Positions 1-10,075 of a stretch of 64,000 nt of DNA are shown in pieces; the first letter of the stretch is position 1, and each line of letters opens with the position of its first letter. The translations under genes were made by a program, and so were the position numbers. A model generated the notes under the pieces. It did not search any database and had not been told where the DNA came from. It saw only the letters and a list, made by a program, of their open reading frames with translations. The DNA comes from Alligator mississippiensis (Eukaryota > Chordata > Crocodylia > Alligatoridae): contig NC_081832.1 in the NCBI RefSeq assembly GCF_030867095.1, positions 62,357,444 to 62,421,443 of the forward strand. The letters run 5' to 3'.

Positions 1-296
1 CTTGACAGATGCTCCACCTCGTGGTTGACTTCTTGGGACTGGAAGTCCTGCCCCCTAACCCTTGGCCTTTGGCACCATAAGTCCCTCCCTTTGCCCCTCG
101 AACTGCTCCTTTCAGCAAGGGTACTGCCATCTTGGAACCAGAAAAAAGACAAATTATATTCTAAAAATCAAACATTTACTACAACATACATTAATTTGAT
201 TTAAAAAAAAAATTTTGTCCTGATTTACATGTGTTTGCATACTGTACATAGAGGTGATTGTATAATAGTTTAAAATGAAGTCTTACTTTTGTATAT
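1..296. other. unannotated sequence
   Basis: I see no gene, RNA or recognisable repeat here. The last 100 bases are AT-rich and lead into the G/T-rich tract. Confidence 0.5.
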
Positions 297-610
297 TGGG
301 TGGGGGTGTGAAGAGGTGTGGGAGGTATGGGTGGGTGGCTACAAGGTTTGTGGGGGGTTATGGGTGGGTGTGTGAGTATGTGTGTATGTGGGGCATGGGG
401 GAACGTGTAGGTGTGGGGGGGTTGGTGGGGGTGGATAGGTGTGGGTGAGTATGGGGGTGTGTGTATGTGGGGTGGGGGAACATGGGTGTGTGTGTAGATA
501 TTTGGGTTGTGGGTGGGCATGGGGTTTGTGGGGAGCTGTGTGTTGGGGGGAGGGTGGCTAGGGTGTGTGAGGGAGGTGTGGGGTGTGCATAGGGGTTGTA
601 GGTGTGTGTG
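297..610. repeat. G/T-rich low-complexity tract
   Basis: About 310 bases made almost wholly of G and T on the plus strand, with degenerate units such as GTGGGTG, GGTGTG and TATGTG. It is a decayed simple repeat, not an exact microsatellite. Reverse-strand reading frames through it give His/Pro/Thr-rich peptides that are artefacts of composition. The many short G runs could support G-quadruplex structures on the plus strand. Confidence 0.9.
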
Positions 611-639
611 GTATAAGGCGATTGTGCAGTGCTAGAGGA

Positions 640-1598
640 TGGTGGTTGTAGTGTAGTGCCGAGCGCATTGGCACCAGGAGCGCAGTGTTGGTCTCCTTGA
701 AGACACCCCAAACCACCGCCGCTTCCCTCGCCTGTCTGCTGGTTCCCCCTGCCCACCCACCTGCCACTCCCTCCCGCCGCCTGCCTGCCACTGCTTTCCC
801 CCCACCCCCTGCTTGCCTACCCACTGCTCCAGCACCATGTGGTTCCTGGCTGGCTCCTGCTGAGCTGTGTGGTCCTGGCCATGCAGCCAGGAACTGCATG
901 GTGCTGGAGCCAGCCTGGCCTGGCCAGCACTGCACAGAGTCAGATGGGACTGGGCTGGCTCCTACAGTGCCAGCAGGGACAGGGGGGAGCTGGTCTGGCT
1001 CCATAGAGCCCCTGCCAACCTGAGATCTAGGCTCCTGCCACCCTGTGCTCCTGCCCCATGCTGCAGCCCAACTGTTGCTGTGCCCCTGCCTGCCTGCTTG
1101 TTGCTATTCCCCCTGCTTGCTGCCACTACCACCGCCATTTCCCCACCTCCTCGCTGCTGCTGCCGCTTCTCCCCTTCCCACTTCCCACCTGCCTGCCGCT
1201 CTGGGACTGTGCTGATCCCGGCTGTATGGCCAGGACTGCAGAACGCAGGAGCAGCCAGCCTGGCCACTACGGACTGGGGTGATTGCTGGTGGTCCTCCTC
1301 TCCCCACTGTTCTTATCTGACTGCACTCTCGGGCAGAGGGAGGCAGGGAACAGCTCCAGGGGGGCTGGGGCTCAGGGGCTTGGGGGGTGCTTGGGGCAGG
1401 ATGGAGGGTGGGGCAGAGCTGGTCAGGCCTTGCTGCTGCTGCTGCCCCTGGGTCCTGCTGCTGCTGGCGCCTTGTCAGCTTAGACAGGCAGCTCTGGACA
1501 AATAGTAATTAATTTTCTAAATTTTTTAGGGCCCTGTGAGCCGGATAGAATGGCCTGGCAGGCCCAATCAGGCCCACAGGCTGTATTTTACCCACCTG
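640..1598 (-). mobile_element. probable non-autonomous hAT-like DNA transposon, GC-rich
   Basis: Read on the minus strand, the right edge begins CAGGTGGGTAAAATACAGCC, followed by a run resembling 'GGGCC..ATT.GGCC.GCCAGGCC' and an AT-rich patch (near 1500-1540). This resembles the start of amniote hAT-type elements that begin CAGGGGTGGGCAAAATACGG; the match is from memory. The C/T/G-rich body from about 685 to 1500 is poor in CpG and may be the element's interior. The left end is not resolved and its coordinate is approximate. A 212-aa open frame lies in the body, but it is low in complexity (Cys, Pro, Leu, Ala) and not convincing as a gene. Confidence 0.45.
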
Positions 1599-1845
1599 TG
1601 GTCTAGCTCCATCCTCTTTGGAACCACCCTTCTGGTACTTAAGGGATGCTATCAAATCCCCTCTCAGTCTTCTCTTCTGCAGACTAAATAAGACCAGTTC
1701 CCTCAGCCTCTCCTTGTAAGTCATGTGCTTCAGCCCCCGAACCATTTTTGTTGCCCTCTGCTGTATTCTCCAACTTGTCCATATCCTTTCCATAGCTGGG
1801 GGCCAAAACTGGGTACACTACTCCAGATGTACTGGGGTTCTGACC
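1599..1845 (-). mobile_element. CR1 LINE fragment (3' region)
   Basis: On the minus strand this reads as the conserved CR1 block before the 3' untranslated region. The frame gives a peptide containing MERIWTSWRIQQRATKMVRG, then KERLRELVLFSLQKRRLRGD and YQKGGSKEDGAR, a pattern seen in many sauropsid CR1 copies. The copy is truncated at both sides and lacks the terminal short repeats. It abuts the hAT-like unit at 1598, so one probably landed in or beside the other. Confidence 0.9.
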
Positions 1846-4466
1846 AACAATCTCATAGACTACTACTTCTGAAGAGCTCCATCATAAATGTTATGTCCAG
1901 TTTACTTAACCACATTAGTACCAGGGCTCTGGCCTAGGGGTTTGGAGAACCCATTGTCTCCATGTATGCTTAGCTGCACACATACCGTACATGCAAAAGT
2001 TTGTTTATCCAAATGCCATAGAGACTTGGAGCAAATCTGGATGATGAAGGGTTTGGACAATCACAGAAATTTTCAATGTAATTGATAGACTGTAGATGAT
2101 AGAGTCCTACTGCAAATAAATGAGGGTTGAGTAATCATGTTTGTACAGTATGCACAATTCTACAAACAATTTAAGTACATTATGTGTCTAAGTAGACAGA
2201 TACAAGCATAATCTTTGACATCCAGTGATGTGTTACTGAATGTCTCAACCAAGCAGTTGTTCAGTCATGCAGAGTCAAACTATTTTGTGAAATTCAGCTG
2301 CATATTAAATCACCCCTCATACATCCTGCTGCCATCTGAAACTGTGGACACTAATCTCTCTGGAATTAGGAAAACTGGTTCCCTGCTATCTGCAGTAGCT
2401 GCTGTTGACAGCAATAATGTATGAAACACAGAGCAGAATACAGTTTGATTTTTCAGGAAATTGGGTTATGACTAACAAACAGAACACACAGGCAGTCAGA
2501 TGCATGGACACACGTGACAGGTCAATCTTACAGGCAGAAATCTCTGTGGTTTCTATCATGCATCTATACCAGACAGGCAGATAGGATCAAATTTGCTGTC
2601 TTCGGTGGTGTTACCTCAAGGATGAAATTGGCCCATGGAGAATGCAATAAGGGATTTAAAGTGGCAAGACACAACACAGAGGTGGAAATGAAAGCAATTA
2701 AAAAAAGGGACCTGCTTGACCCTAATTTACAAACCTCTAGCTGTCAAAGAACAAATCTCCATATGAAGCCCAAACATAATTACTTATGGAATCATTAAGG
2801 CTCTGAGTAAATTGTTCCCTAAGCTCTTAGCTGGTGATGTTCTTGGGGTATATATGTGTGTAGGAGCTTTTTAATCTGATCTTTCTTTTCTTGTTTGTGT
2901 TCATTGTTTAACCTTCCAGTTCTCCAGCAGTGCCTGAAAATAGGAATCCAAATAAAAAAAATGATTTAATCCCGTGTTTTAAATGTGCTAATCCCAGCTG
3001 TCTCTACCACACCCAATTCTCTCTCCTTTCTCCACTTTTGAAGACTGGAGTCACTACGGCAGTCAAGCAATTATGTTTTAAAGCCAGAGAACCCCACTGA
3101 CCCGTGCCAAAAGCTGCTGAAGCCAGTATGCAGGCATGCTTGTGTGACTGTACCGCGTATTTGTAGAGATGCTCCTCGGGTATGAGCAGGGCAGTTACAT
3201 TTGAAATAGGAAACAAAATTTGGTGCTGGCTTGCTAGAAAGCTTTAAGTTTCAGGCTGTAAATTGAGTGAATCTTAGGGTGGGGAGAGGTATGGGGGGAG
3301 AGGGTTCTTTAAAGAGGCCTTTGGAAGCCAGCTCCAGATTTTATTCTCTGGCTCTCATGCCTTATGCTTGCTTGCAAAGATCACATTTGTTACTATTAAG
3401 GTTGTCAAAATAAATGCTGAAATGCTCAATCTACTGAAAGAATCATCAACTCCAACAGCCTTGAAAGGAACCAGAAGCAACACTGCAATAATCAACGCAC
3501 AGTACCTACAGCCCTCCACTGAGCAGTACTTTGACAGCAAACCAGGGTGTGCCATCCCAATAACCAGAAGTGACTCTGTGATAACAAACAAATGTGCAGC
3601 CTAGCACTTTTGTAATTACAAACCACTTGGCAACGGTAAACTAGAGCTCAGCCCACCTCCAGTTAGGAACCAGTCTCTGCAGCTCTGCAATAACAGACCA
3701 GTTTGCATAAGCAACCTTACAATAGCAAGCCAATGTATGCGTCTGTGTAATGGAGTCTGCACATGGACACACACATGCATATGCACGTGTGCACACACGT
3801 TCATGCACACCCCCCTACTGGAAATTATTGGTAAGGAGACAGAGTTTTGAAGGGATTATTCTATAAAAGGATGATTTAGCAAGATAGCTTTTGAGGGTGC
3901 CTTTAAACAGCAGTGTCTGTACCACATGGTAAATAATGCAGGAAGGAAAAGACAAGTGCAAATTCTAAAGGGATGTTCTGGAAGGGCTAGCCAGCACCTG
4001 AGATGTCTTTGGAGGCATTCCAGCTGCAGGGAAACAAAACACAGACCTTGTCAGCCTTTCCAGAAACCTGTTGGTCTCCTTGGCACAGGAAAGCTGCTCA
4101 GAGTGACTGCTTTTCCGGAGTGTTTGTGTTCCAGGGGGAGGTTGGGTGAATGGGGGTTGGGAGGGCAATTTTCATTCATCCCTCCATTCACAAGCAAATG
4201 AAATGGGAAGAATCTGACTCTATTCCCCTTAGGATCGGTGGGGCTCTATGCGGGGAAATGATGGCAGGTTTTTAATGTTGTGCAGTGCGAAGGTGAGAGG
4301 GAAATCCAGATTGCCTTGGCCTGTCTAATGCAGGTTGACCTCCTCAAACCTTTGCTGGCTCTTAAGATTCCCTGTACTTTGCATCACTGTTAAGATATCT
4401 ACTCCCTGTTCATTTGTAAGCTCCTTGGGTTAGGGACCTTGCTACCCTACAAGCAAAATCTTTGCC
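1846..4466. other. unannotated sequence with a short CA-rich patch
   Basis: No gene or confident repeat. Between about 3480 and 3760 a motif like 'ATAACAAACCA' recurs loosely, which may be a worn tandem array. Around 3766-3812 there is an alternating purine/pyrimidine patch rich in CA and TG. Confidence 0.5.
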
Positions 4467-4564
4467 CTGGGGTCTGTAGGCTCACTACTGGGGAAGGGGG
4501 CATGAGGAACCTTTTCTGGGGTCTGTAGGCTCACTACTGGGGAAGGGGGCATGAGGAACCTTTT
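4467..4564. repeat. perfect 2 x 49 bp tandem duplication
   Basis: The 49 bases at 4467-4515 recur without a mismatch at 4516-4564. The unit begins CTGGGGTCTGTAGGCTCACT and ends AGGAACCTTTT. The lack of any difference in otherwise worn DNA means either a recent event or an assembly error. Confidence 0.97.
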
Positions 4565-4848
4565 CCTCCACAATCCATGGGGTGCAAGAGACGGGCAGGA
4601 ATCCAGCCTCCTGCCCTCAGGTAGTTGGAGAAAGTGCAATGTAACACAGCCAGGCCTCAGAGCGGTGTGGTCTCCTAACACTGCTCACTGGACCTCCATC
4701 CACATGCTGCTGGTATGCAGCACTCCAAGCCTCCCTACTGCCTTCTTGTTAGGAAGCAAATGTCTTCTGATTTCTTAGATTTTCCACTTTTTCCTGCCTT
4801 CATGCTCAAACACCGGGGTTCCAGTCAGCCAGGTGTGTCCTTGCACAG

Positions 4849-4960
4849 TTTCATAGTTGTTTGGGGCTAGAAGGGACCTTACAGATCATCGGGTCCAGCC
4901 CCCTGCACTTGGGCAGGAAAGACTGCTGGGATCAGATGACCCCAGCAACAAGATGCTTTT
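4849..4960 (-). mobile_element. CR1 LINE 3' terminus
   Basis: The plus strand begins TTTCATAGTTGTTTGGGGCT and continues through AGAAGGGACCTTACAGATCA and the 'GGTCCAGCCCCCTGC' stretch. This is the reverse complement of a crocodilian/turtle CR1 3' end, so the element lies on the minus strand. The following 200 bases may belong to the same insertion but are too diverged for me to place. Confidence 0.88.
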
Positions 4961-6460
4961 TTTGGACCTGAGCTCATGCTGGGTTGGTGGTGAAGGTTCA
5001 GAGGTTGGGTCCAGGCTGACTGCACTGCTCTCATGGCTACTGCCAAGAAATGAACCCCTCTCACCTGCTCCTATTGATACTTCTAGAGTGGGAAGGATAG
5101 TAGTGAGATGGGGGCCTGCCATTGCTGCCCTGGAGCTCTGTCTGTCACGGAGCAGCCCTGGAGTGTCCCCACCACCACATTTCTAGGTTTGAAATAGGAG
5201 CAAGTAGGCAGGGCTTATTTTTTGGCAACAATCTGGAGAGAGAGGTAGGACCAGCACAGACTCACCCAGAGAGCCTGAGAGCTTTGTTCAGTGTCCTGTC
5301 TACCCGTTGCTCTATTGTAGAAAAGACAGAAGTCTCCCAGCTCCTCTTCCCCGGCCTGAACTCCCAACTACTAATGTAAAATCACCATTTTATTCCAAAT
5401 GGTGAAAAGGCAGAGCTCTTGTTAAACACTTTCAAGGCCTCTGTGACCTTCAGTCGCTCTTTTCTGAGGATAAATTTAAAGAACTGCCCATGTGAGGTCT
5501 ATAAATCCCTGTAAATTGCCCATCATCACATTACTTTCTGCTAAACAATTTGGAAAAGCTTTGTAACCCCTCACAGAACTGTGCTACACATTTTTTTTCT
5601 GGTGGCTCCAAATTGGTTATGAGATGGGTTATGTCCTCCCTCGTGCATCCAAAACTGCACTTGCAAACGTGTCCTCACTTGGTCTCTGCTGTGTGGGATT
5701 GTGTATGTATAAGTAGCAGTGCCTGTATGCTTAACTGTGCACATGGCCTTTGTTAATTAGACAGTCCATTAATGCTTTATGTATGCAGGTCTGCCTGTAC
5801 GATCATTTGCCTAGAACCTCATTAATTTTACTGGCTACCCCTCCTGTTGGAGTTCACAAATCCAGCTGAGCATGCACACAAATCCCTTTGAGCAGGTTCA
5901 TCTAATAAAGCAAATCAGGCATCAAGAAAGATTCACTAGGAATATTGGAAACAACATGCTGTCCTGGCAATTTTTGCAAAGGGGCTCTGGGTAGTTAAAT
6001 GGCAGTTGCAGAGAGCTGCTAAGGACTTGAGCTTCACAGGCCCAGAGGTGAGTAGGACTGTTGCTTAGAGCTTCTTGTGAGTGCATGCACATACACACAT
6101 CTCCATTAATTCTTTGCACACATCCAGCAGAAGCAAAGCTGAGACCTTGCCTGAAAATTACAGCATCCCTTAGCCACAGAGCCAAGAGATGGAGCTTGAT
6201 TTCACATAACCCAGCTGGCAGACAGATCTTTTATTAGTGAACATGCCCAACTTCCTGGACTGGAAATGTGCTGTGTATATACATGGCCAGTATCTTTAGG
6301 ATACAGGATATTAGTTTCATCCAGGTAACCCTCTCGCAATGAGGAATGCCTTGACAGGGTACTTGGTGGATGGCAAGGGACTTTAAGCCTCCTGTCTCTC
6401 TGAGTTTCCCAAGCTGTGAAGAAGCTGTTATTTCCCCAAACAGCCCAGAAACAACAGAGG
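4961..6460. other. unannotated sequence
   Basis: The first 200 bases may continue the CR1 insertion. Beyond that I see no gene or clear repeat family. Confidence 0.45.
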
Positions 6461-6462
6461 GT

Positions 6463-6530
6463 AAAATCCTGACCCCATCTATAATGCCACTGGGACCAGC
6501 ATTTCACCCAGAATCTTCTGGACTCGGCAT
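6463..6530. repeat. old palindromic amniote repeat ('AAATCCTG..CC' type)
   Basis: Reads GTAAAATCCTGACCCCAT, then 'AATGCCACTGGGACCAGCAT' and 'TTTCACCC'. It matches a common sauropsid module in which AAATCCTGGCCCC and its complement flank a short centre. A clearer copy lies at 27795-27862. Confidence 0.5.
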
Positions 6531-7084
6531 CAGCTATTACACCAAATGTCCTCTTATGTAGGTGAAACTGGGAAGTGAGTCTCTTGTCATTCCTGCTTGC
6601 AATCAGTCTGTTATGCTTCCATGAGCCCCTCTACCTCTATTATGCACATCTATCAGTGGGGACGCAGTCCTGATTGTGCTTTAGCCATCTGCACTGCAGT
6701 CCCCATTACAGATGCAGCGCTGAGAAGCTTATTTCACAACTGACTGAAGGCAAAGATATAAGCACATGTATGTTCAGGAGCCTATTGCCTTCATCCTTCA
6801 GAGATGATTTTTGCATTTGTGTCAGAGATACAAATCAGGAGAAGCAGCTCACTTAAATATTTGCTGAGAAAAAAATGATGAGGTGAAGGGACCAGGTTAA
6901 AGCCCAGATACTGACCTAGCTAAAATCTGGGTTAGCTCTGTGTTGTAAAAGGGAGTGAACTGTGTTTTAACTGTACTCTTAAATTGTACTGTGCATCTGC
7001 CTGGCCTGTTATCATGGTATGGAAATGCCACTCAAAAAACCTGAGGCAGAATTGATCTGGGCACAAACAGAAGTTACATTTGTT
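6531..7084. other. unannotated sequence
   Basis: Nothing recognised. A short AT-rich stretch near 6850 and ordinary composition elsewhere. Confidence 0.45.
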
Positions 7085-7660
7085 GCAGTTGACCACTTGA
7101 AAGCACTTTAAAACTGTGCCCTTAAAGAAGGGCATAGCTGCAGAGTGCTTTAAAAGTGCTTGATTGCATGACAATCTGAACCCTCATTACATGAGGGTTC
7201 AGATGAAGGCGCTCCAATGTGAAGCACCTTCATTAATGTCTGTCAGCATGTGCTGGGAGGGGGAGAAGGGAGGGGAGGGAGTTCAGTCTGGGACTTGCCC
7301 AGCCTGCACTGGAAGGTGGGTCAGGTGGATTGGAGCCCCCCCACATCAGGGGGAGGGTTCCAATCCACCTGGCCCACCTTCCCGCGCAGGCTGGGCAAAT
7401 CCCAGATCGAATTCTCTCCCCTCCCTTTTCCCCCTCCTGTTCTGAAGACAGCACTGGAGCTGGGAGGAAGGGGAGGTGGGGCTAGGGGAGAGCAGCTGCA
7501 GACATGCAGCCACTCCAACCTGGAGGTCAATCCCCCAACCCCTTGGGCCCAACAGTGAACGTCTGTTAAGTTGGGAGGAATGCTGTAACTCATGACGCTT
7601 CCTGTAAAGCACCGTTAGTTACAGCAGGGAGCTGCATGTCTGTCAGCACCCTAAAGTATG
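7085..7660. mobile_element. foldback/MITE-like element with a long GC-rich hairpin
   Basis: The centre is a large inverted repeat: arms at about 7256-7342 and 7349-7437, with a loop of only some 5 bases. The arms are roughly 85-90% complementary over nearly 90 bases, including GGTGGATTGGA against TCCAATCCACC and TTGCCCAGCCTGC against GCAGGCTGGGCAA. The flanks resemble a second sequence at 8976-9160: ATGACAATCTGAACCCTCAT and GTAACTCATGACGCTTCCTG each have diverged counterparts there in the same order. That copy lacks the hairpin. The outer boundaries are approximate and no target duplication was found. Confidence 0.7.
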
Positions 7661-7750
7661 TGGATTTCTGTAGCAGTGTAGTTCAGATTGGTAGTGAATA
7701 GAACACGTGTTTGCCCTTTGGTGGGGGGTGCAAATCTTAGACCGAGTTCT

Positions 7751-7897
7751 GCCATTTTTAAACTAGTCTATGTGTGCTGAACTTCTGTTCTGTTATGGGC
7801 ATAGACCAGTTTTGTGTGCCAAGCTTCTGTTCTGTTACTGGTAAAGACTGGTTTCCGAACACTTATACCAGTAAAAGTGTAATGTCTGTACCTGGCC
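7751..7897 (+). mobile_element. truncated family A DNA transposon (right end only)
   Basis: GCCATTTTTAAACTAGTCTA through AATGTCTGTACCTGGCC aligns with the right-hand 145 bases of the family A copies at 32546-33323 and 57453-58299 (GCCATTTTGAAACTGGTTTA ... CTGTCCCTAGCC). The phrase CTTCTGTTCTGTTA occurs twice, so about 45 bases appear to be duplicated internally. The rest of the element is missing. Confidence 0.78.
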
Positions 7898-8975
7898 CTC
7901 ATCCCTGCAGAAGTATCTCTGTGGAAATGCAGTTTTAACATGGCTCCATTCCATCTATACTGCAAAACTGAACTGCAGTGTAACTGTGCGAAGAGACAGC
8001 TGGGATATAAAAAGGTAGAAATGAGAGCATAATTGGGACCTCAGAAGGGAGGGGGATTTTTCTGCAGTTCTTTTCCAGCTGCCCTCCTGCTGAAGTTGGA
8101 CATGTGTTGAAATGCTGCAGGAGTTCAAATTACTTTGAAAAATTGGCTCTGATGGTTGTAAAATAAACGGTTAGCTCTCCTGGATTGGTTGTCTGGATAA
8201 GTGAGAGGGAGCAGGGTGAGAGAGAGAAGCTGATGTGCCTTTAACTGCCTTGAAACGGCTCCAAAGTAATGTTTAATCAAAGGGAGCTGACATTTGCCTA
8301 TTGAATTGCTATCAGAATGACTGAGTCATTCATATGCCATTGTGCTTCAGAATTGGGAGCCAAGGATTGATGCAGTCTGACAGGAGCAGCTCCCAGTCAT
8401 TAGCATTTCCCTGACTTCTGACTGGTATCTCCATTTCACACTGGTAAACAAGCCACCTGAAGGCCAAGGTAACATTGACCTCCTCCCTCCCAGGGTTCCT
8501 TGTTGGAGGACCCTAACGAAAGGCCTCTGTCTTTATTTTCACTTAGACAACAAGCTGCTGCCCTTTCCTCCTGCGGGGGAGGAAGGGACCATGTGCCATT
8601 TACACTCTCCTTTGGTTTCATGCCATTGTAAACAATAATAAAGATTCCCAGTAAACTCAGCCAGAGACATCATTGCTATATATAGGGCCAAGGGCTCAAG
8701 AGAGTGATGACATTTGAAATCAATTCCAGTGCGAGGTTGGTCTGTCTCCCCTCTTGTGATATATCCAGCTTGTATGCTTAGGTGTGGGGAAGGGGTTTGC
8801 AGCAAGGCAAAGCTGGGTGGGTGAAGGTAGAACGGTGCTTGTGGGTGCTTGTGGGGAACAAAATGATCCAATGGTGAGGGTTTCCTGAATGCAGGTGAGT
8901 GGGGAGAGGGGTGAGGTGATAGAAACATAAGGCTCAGACAGAAGTGACAATGTTCACCTCATCTGGCCCCAGAAA
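7898..8975. other. unannotated sequence; possible conserved block near 8260-8420
   Basis: No gene. At 8316-8330 there is an odd-length palindrome, AATGACTGAGTCATT, that contains a consensus AP-1 site (TGAGTCA). It sits in a stretch of non-repetitive, balanced composition that could be regulatory. Confidence 0.35.
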
Positions 8976-9160
8976 GTGGTCTACAGCCATGACCAAACAG
9001 AAATGCATGGCTGCAGACCACCTGAAATGGCCCAATCCCATGAAAATCTGATCCCTTACTGCATGAAGGTTCAGGTGAACACGCTTAAAAATGAAGTGCA
9101 TTCTGTTGGGTCCAGGGTATTGTTACAACTCATAGTGCTTCCTGAAAAGTGCTATGAGTT
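8976..9160. mobile_element. diverged second copy of the 7.1-7.7 kb element family, without the hairpin
   Basis: It starts with a 16 bp inverted repeat (8976-8991 and 9006-9021, one mismatch). It then reads CATGAAAATCTGATCCCTTA and TGCATGAAGGTTCAGGTGAA, which parallel 7168-7210. The end, AACTCATAGTGCTTCCTG through CTATGAGTT (about 9127-9160), is a short hairpin that parallels 7577-7616. Boundaries are approximate. Confidence 0.6.
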
Positions 9161-9964
9161 ACAATGGAGAACTGCTCTTCTGTCTGCTTCCATAGTGGTA
9201 GTAATAATTCAGGACACTGCAACTCCTGTTCCTGATGATGCTGGGGTAGTCTTTCTATTACATATGGGCCTGTCCATGTCTGTGTGTGCATATCAGTAGG
9301 GATGTGTACGCATGGATCTCATGTAGATTTTTGTGGCTGTAGAAACCTACAGGAGTTTGTATGCCTCCCTGGCTGTAGTATGCTTGGAACTGTGGTGCAG
9401 TAAAAGGCAAAGACCTATCATTGGTAAAAACAGAAGTGGGACTTCTCTGGCTTTTAATCCTGGTATCCTACATAGAAATATCCATGCATGCATGAGTCCA
9501 TTGTCCTACTTTAAGTACCTATGAAGTATGCAGGTTAACGCTTTTTCCTGGGGTCAATACTAATTCAAATTAATTGCCTTTTATTCCAAGGATAAACTAT
9601 TTGGGAATGGCACAGCCCTTTGCACAAGTTTTGACTTAGATCAATCAGAACCACTTCAAATGAAGCCTCTGTTTTTACCCTCTCTTGCTGACTCGTCTAC
9701 TTTGGTCCCATTGTATGTGTACACGTGCGTGCACACATATGCACGCACACACGCTGCCCAACAGAGCCTTTGCCCACATAGTTCTGATTTGCAAAGGCTT
9801 TTGTTGTAGGTGGCAAAATGTGCCTGTGTTTACATTTTCTAAAAACAATAGGAAGCCTCAAATTAAAACTGGATGAAAGGCGGCTCTTAGATGCCACTTT
9901 CAATTACGTTTACCCCACCTGTAAGACCTTAGTGGTGACGATGATGGTGTAAAGTATCCCGACA
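9161..9964. other. unannotated sequence with a CA/TG alternating patch
   Basis: About 9715-9752 is an alternating purine/pyrimidine patch mixing GTGTACACGTGCGTGC and CACGCACACACGC. Nothing else is recognised. Confidence 0.5.
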
Positions 9965-10075
9965 ATGAGATCCCTTAGGCTATGGAATCTTCTTCCAGAG
10001 GAATACCCCAACCTTTAGGAAGCTTTGAGATTAGACTGGCCAGAAGATGAATCTGGATGGCCTTAAAAGCCCTTT
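9965..10075 (+). mobile_element. diverged CR1-like LINE fragment
   Basis: The run CTATGGAATCTTCTTCCAGA, then TTTAGGAAGCTTTGAGATTA and ATGAATCTGGATGG, follows the order of the sense-strand CR1 segment that normally reads 'tggaac..cttccagagg..', 'gg.. tttaagac.agattgg' and 'atctgggatgg'. It is old and has no terminal repeats. Confidence 0.5.

Noticed and set aside
191-1004. Reverse-strand His/Pro/Thr-rich frames
   Set aside because: Translation of a degenerate G/T tract, not a protein.
867-1505. 212-aa frame in the GC-rich block
   Set aside because: Cys/Pro/Leu/Ala-rich low complexity inside a likely transposon; stop codons are rare because the DNA is GC-rich.
1509-1793. 94-aa frame as a host gene
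   Set aside because: It is the conserved 3' block of a CR1 LINE.
3480-3760. Possible degenerate tandem array of 'ATAACAAACCA' motifs
   Set aside because: Spacing is irregular and units too diverged to call a repeat by eye.
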